A program made the translations under genes and the position numbers. Below the pieces are notes generated by a model. That model was not told the DNA's origin and made no database searches. It worked only from the letters and a program-made list of their open reading frames with translations. This document shows positions 6,701-6,703 of a stretch of 6,703 bases of DNA, piece after piece. Source of the DNA: UBA11164 sp002420085 (GTDB taxonomy: Bacteria > Pseudomonadota > Gammaproteobacteria > Xanthomonadales > Xanthomonadaceae); assembly GCA_031976395.1 (NCBI GenBank), contig DALYLJ010000174.1:1-6703 (forward strand). Reading direction: 5' to 3'. The stretch's first letter is position 1, and every line of letters begins with the position of its first letter.

Positions 6701-6703
6701 GTC
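702..6703 (+). CDS. Giant modular protein: beta-propeller, helical region, Ig-like domain and degenerate STAND-like NTPase region (3' end beyond the window)
   Basis: I translated this frame by hand from 702 to the right edge and found no stop codon, giving 2000 residues and an unfinished C-terminus. ATG 702 is preceded by AAGGA with a 5-base gap, which decides the start. There is no signal peptide and no convincing membrane segment, so a cytoplasmic location is likely. Order of parts: beta-propeller-like blades at 78-370; a helical insert with Glu/Pro/Gln and Ser/Glu linkers at 371-566; further blades at 567-936; a Leu/Ala/Arg-rich helical region at 947-1320; an Ig-like beta domain at 1327-1423; an NTPase-shaped region from 1431 whose Walker A and B positions lack the expected residues; helical and winged-helix-like segments to about 1805; and a beta-rich end. 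No enzyme motif was recognised. I infer a scaffold, sensor or regulator, possibly of an NTP-dependent conflict or signalling system. The coding call is strong. The domain names rest on pattern reading only. Genes downstream, which would be the best clue to function, are not visible. Confidence 0.93.
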   Translation, partial: MLLLADLEALERALQALDAQALDANDPAHTGITLAADDWQRVERLSRHLRQPWLRTTDTYELEEMPVELAAGRVGGQPVALYATADGQVGLLDIRGDGLARDEHFALDGLQTDTDEIRNILLSPRRYSTEVDVFVCVRRWANDAKPPSPHLWRASLWWDAPNHRHRLRPIAEHRETSERGQGWTEVPLPDLAGHSDDILIRAFEIQVQNSGPDALADRAPPPEAAGARLLALCRTASSLDPPHSPQSSDQTGSARATGWAWLEEDDRVCWWPAGRGKPSEFRSSAPPVAMALAETGSDLLLASGNGLLLRYRGGVATSADETPTVEPLSPPHQLDAGVSGLALLPAPADVPDRLDILVAGRNRRLSRWRWLGTERLERVWDQIVSRCLAQWPQAEQWRAWADPDSRLAGPEPEVRQLLWLHATWRQPERLLDGYCQLAHQRSRVRPGTLAGQELAALLAAASELRAAEPQGTEPQGTESQGTESQVGQARARAAAIQAAGGIALREQLSRSPEVWRQTSDALFRSAIDSVWDRAGSESGSESESESRPERAAVRAAAIGNLATRPYLHEATWPGRMRLVSALSLADGAALVLATSEGLDWLPMTGSTLSGPGATIARTVRENRSPFWPIEPACHGSTASTQPWPLPWTWIRSLHQGADRPAVAVAGREAVVLIWPSRGPTDHVHSLIVPSGQTGLESLAVVPLSPPTDTRLHLGLVWADGTRVWLDPYRLELAADPATALAPDGPRQPLPVPARALDVTELEGQCWMAAGTRLSSLHWLSWSQADGWQAQAQTRLDAPVVALRFAIGEIGGQAAPVLIVSTQAGRIWCFDARTHRVLWIDHLRGSVTTLDVTGRGAALRIGISATPNSLKVLDVQGRRTWLHEMTNWVADMVIVPETDGQPEATMRVYDHIDLSRFPGPARIALVGNDGSLSIFRRSERQHWQAQAAELPESEQDSDRLRVARLLARRAFDRADEVMGPEARRALLAEAIALGESPDYLWQVLDGSRCGPADLAAMARELRSERSLADWQSLWGVGLDLLEDLEPPHAGDPGEAMLAELLAALRRRRVSSEFVSERLADLRQRPRSEIDQALAVYPTAAIQAAHAWLQALVAELGPADLASRLPEALLRGLHRLPAEVVRHLPLFLSGYLPEPGSGRVPLVEWLLALAGLACDLGKDPDGKIDSARLPDSGRESGRSLDRDSACLAGLHALRGLVAAPEWRSALAVLARSRAIPAGEGPLLALLREPAARTPPDSPDDTWRLERQQRWLLQALARPWQPRLDGGGAWPDWSALARRMMTEIEPAWRRALLGRLTEVVARSRARLERAEVLAWTGARVRIRFVLLHEGGQDLEAVSLRLQARSASAGGGPAGPVLAEWRQELSRFEANDPPVNGRLEVEVPPGVTRLVLQVSTESRQGQDSSDWPLDLGEPFASDRQTSPALIAPQAADLFERIDRLTGGVAILVLDEPLRPEAVVRALVERPDSDRVDLDRPLHDYGPGRRHGQGLDLDALLRAIDGQPVENRGRTYRSGAWPRSDGRPGRVLLSPAGDLAERLLTDDPAITPVRAALWAGLRQRAQAGTRPAWVWVLPAATAAIWHAALAAAGAVLLHPAMVDPRRVDGPFLAALAGHLGQDRHSAGRALAAAGHDLRQLGLGTLARTTARLAWARADLRGLQPRELAALIGLSQARIRLSLARIPRGAVADETVESRPVRPGRSTKLLAKAGEAGFRPERLMSLRKDLRVRGLTSATDLADLAAPVRRLLHLVGFDQALLDRLERLHLVQRSAGLYVLRPDLAGLIAGLVDQQPELAELIDVLHRLADPDAWWRALHLPALVGIQADEIGLFGLPTENWRRDLFWTVGRLWADGQIEPATGNALAQALTGTSAAAIVPEAGGLRIRLQRPDGLSDKTAEVYLHLRPAGAERLDALAGQGDSVPTPTPTAASNPRVRDLHIGCGPGLAGLTAAVEVRLDEPRLRDILRSRDPVRAFWAGVRAQTDLDRL
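744..773. repeat. 15-bp tandem duplication near the start of the giant gene
   Basis: CAAGCGCTGGACGCC is followed directly by CAAGCGCTGGATGCC, with one mismatch. It encodes QALDAQALDA at residues 15-24 within an N-terminal helix. It looks like a recent five-codon duplication in a helical segment, where such length change would be tolerated only if the helix is not tightly packed. Confidence 0.75.
933..1811 (+). other. First beta-propeller-like region of the giant protein
   Basis: Residues 78-370 contain repeated blade-like strands: PVALYATADGQVGLLDI (78-94), DVFVCVRRW (132-140), ATGWAWLEEDDRVCWWPA (256-273), LLLASGNGLLLRYRG (299-313) and a run starting VSGLALLPAP (338) and ending LSRWRW (370). 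The pattern 'hydrophobic strand, Gly-rich turn, strand ending in an aromatic' is typical of PQQ, WD40 or FG-GAP type propellers. I cannot assign which family or count the blades with certainty. A Pro/Ser/Asp-rich loop lies at about 218-255. Confidence 0.6.
2101..2160. repeat. 15-bp tandem repeat, four units, encoding a Glu-Pro/Ser-Gln-Gly-Thr linker
   Basis: CGGAGCCGCAGGGCA occurs twice without mismatch at 2101-2130. A third copy at 2131-2145 has one change (C to T), and a fourth at 2146-2160 shares the first 12 bases of the third. The protein reads AEPQGTEPQGTESQGTESQ at residues 467-485, a polar, probably disordered linker. The near-perfect identity at DNA level suggests recent expansion by replication slippage, and each step of 15 bp preserves the frame. 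Confidence 0.9.
2304..2339. repeat. Ser-Glu low-complexity linker
   Basis: Codons for GSESGSESESES (residues 535-546) form an imprecise repeat of TCT-GAA type units. The stretch is clearly poorer in GC than its surroundings and uses otherwise less common Ser codons (TCA, TCT, TCC). It is likely a flexible acidic spacer before the second propeller-like region. Confidence 0.75.
2400..3509 (+). other. Second beta-propeller-like region of the giant protein
   Basis: Residues 567-936 carry blade-like strands: LVLATSEGLDWL (590-601), RPAVAVAGREAVVLIWPS (659-676), HLGLVWADGTRVWLDPYRLE (712-731), QCWMAAGTRLSSLHWLSW (764-781), a blade from about 795 with VLIVSTQAGRIWCFDARTH at its centre, and IALVGNDGSLSIFRR (922-936). 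The last ones have the best-kept 'strand, Asx/Gln-Gly turn, strand' form. The likely role is a binding platform for a protein or ligand. The exact propeller family and blade number need a profile search. Confidence 0.7.
3540..4661 (+). other. Long alpha-helical region
   Basis: Residues 947-1320 are rich in Leu, Ala, Arg and Glu with few strand-like stretches (for example DRLRVARLLARRAFDRADEV and LAELLAALRRRR). They read as stacked helices. A Ser/Arg/Asp-rich linker with a 12-bp direct repeat interrupts them at about 1189-1202. I see no clear TPR or HEAT signature, so I call it only helical. Confidence 0.5.
4266..4307. repeat. 12-bp direct repeat in a Ser/Arg/Asp linker
   Basis: TCAGGCCG recurs with a 12-base step (4269-4276 and 4281-4288). 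It encodes the linker DSGRESGRSLDRDS at residues 1189-1202. This is a further in-frame, low-complexity spacer between helical segments. Confidence 0.5.
4680..4970 (+). other. Ig-like beta domain preceding the NTPase-shaped region
   Basis: Residues 1327-1423 show alternating strands with a Gly/Ala-rich loop between them: ARVRIRFVLLHEG, LEAVSLRLQARSA, GRLEVEVPPGVTRLVLQVST and others, then the stretch WPLDLGEPF. An Ig-fold strand set directly before a STAND-type ATPase is a recurring arrangement in large bacterial signalling proteins, from general knowledge. The fold call is from strand pattern only. Confidence 0.45.
4751..4779. other. Nested inverted repeats within the coding region
   Basis: GGAGGCT (4754-4760), a 3-base loop and AGCCTCC (4764-4770) form a perfect 7-bp stem. 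Overlapping it, CCTGGAG (4751-4757) pairs with CTCCAGG (4773-4779). The two pairings exclude each other in part. There is no U-tract, so it is not a terminator. It may be chance in GC-rich coding sequence. Confidence 0.4.
4992..5700 (+). other. Degenerate STAND/P-loop-NTPase-like region
   Basis: From residue 1431 the order of elements fits a STAND-type NTPase. There is a helix (ADLFERIDRL), then a hydrophobic strand VAILVL (1460-1465) where Walker A should follow, but the loop reads DEPLRPEA (1466-1473) with no GxxxxGK[ST]. A second hydrophobic strand VLL (1542-1544) is where Walker B should be, but the residues after it are SPAGD instead of DE. A third strand WVWVL (1584-1588) sits where sensor 1 is expected. 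I infer an inactive NTPase fold. It could instead be an unrelated alpha/beta domain. Confidence 0.35.
5751..5792. repeat. 21-bp imperfect tandem repeat (LSxARIx heptad)
   Basis: Positions 5751-5771 and 5772-5792 match at 17 of 21 bases and encode LSQARIR and LSLARIP (residues 1684-1697). This is a seven-residue step at the end of the degenerate NTPase region, followed by a Pro/Arg-rich linker. It looks like an old duplication of two helical turns. Confidence 0.5.
5949..6116 (+). other. Winged-helix-like segment
   Basis: Residues 1750-1805 follow the pattern helix, helix, then GF..ALLDRLERLHLVQRS, AGLYVLRPDLAGLI. The 'recognition helix, leucine-rich end, turn, aromatic strand' order is common to winged helices that follow STAND ATPase domains. 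There are no diagnostic residues and the call is tentative. Confidence 0.3.
6504..6521. repeat. 6-bp repeat encoding a Pro-Thr linker
   Basis: CCGACA occurs three times in tandem and encodes PTPTPT (residues 1935-1940). It separates two beta-rich stretches (LRIRLQRPDG and EVYLHLRPAG before it, LTAAVEVRLDEP after it) near the right edge. It is probably an extended interdomain linker. Confidence 0.75.

Overview
The window is GC-rich bacterial DNA. My hand counts over single lines and short blocks range from about 59% to 85% GC. Codon third positions are mostly G or C, and one start has a usable Shine-Dalgarno site. Base composition and style fit a high-GC proteobacterium, perhaps a gammaproteobacterium, but nothing here proves the lineage. 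I see no rRNA, tRNA, CRISPR array, transposase or transcription terminator.

The layout is simple: two divergent genes, both cut by the window edges, separated by about 100 bases. The left gene runs leftward from about 597 and leaves the window at position 1. It encodes a membrane-anchored protein whose exported part resembles the start of a family 5 (peptide/oligopeptide-type) extracellular solute-binding protein. The right gene starts at 702 with a Shine-Dalgarno site five bases upstream. It then runs without a stop codon for 2000 codons to the right edge. It has no stop inside the window, so an ORF finder that requires one would miss it, and many shorter ORFs in other frames would be reported instead.

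The giant protein reads as a modular, apparently cytoplasmic scaffold or sensor. Its order is: beta-propeller-like blades (about residues 78-370), a helical insert with low-complexity linkers (371-566), more blades (567-936), a long alpha-helical region (about 947-1320), an Ig-like beta domain (about 1327-1423), a P-loop-NTPase-shaped region without a Walker A motif (about 1431-1600 and beyond), winged-helix-like and helical segments, and a further beta-rich segment cut by the window end. I recognise no catalytic motif. The arrangement recalls large propeller and inactive-STAND proteins described in prokaryotic conflict or signalling systems, but that link is an inference.

The intergenic spacer holds an 8-bp palindrome, TGCTAGCA, that reads as an extended -10 element in both directions, so the two genes may share one divergent promoter. 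Several in-frame tandem repeats, three of them with a 15-bp period, lie in the N-terminal or linker segments of both genes.
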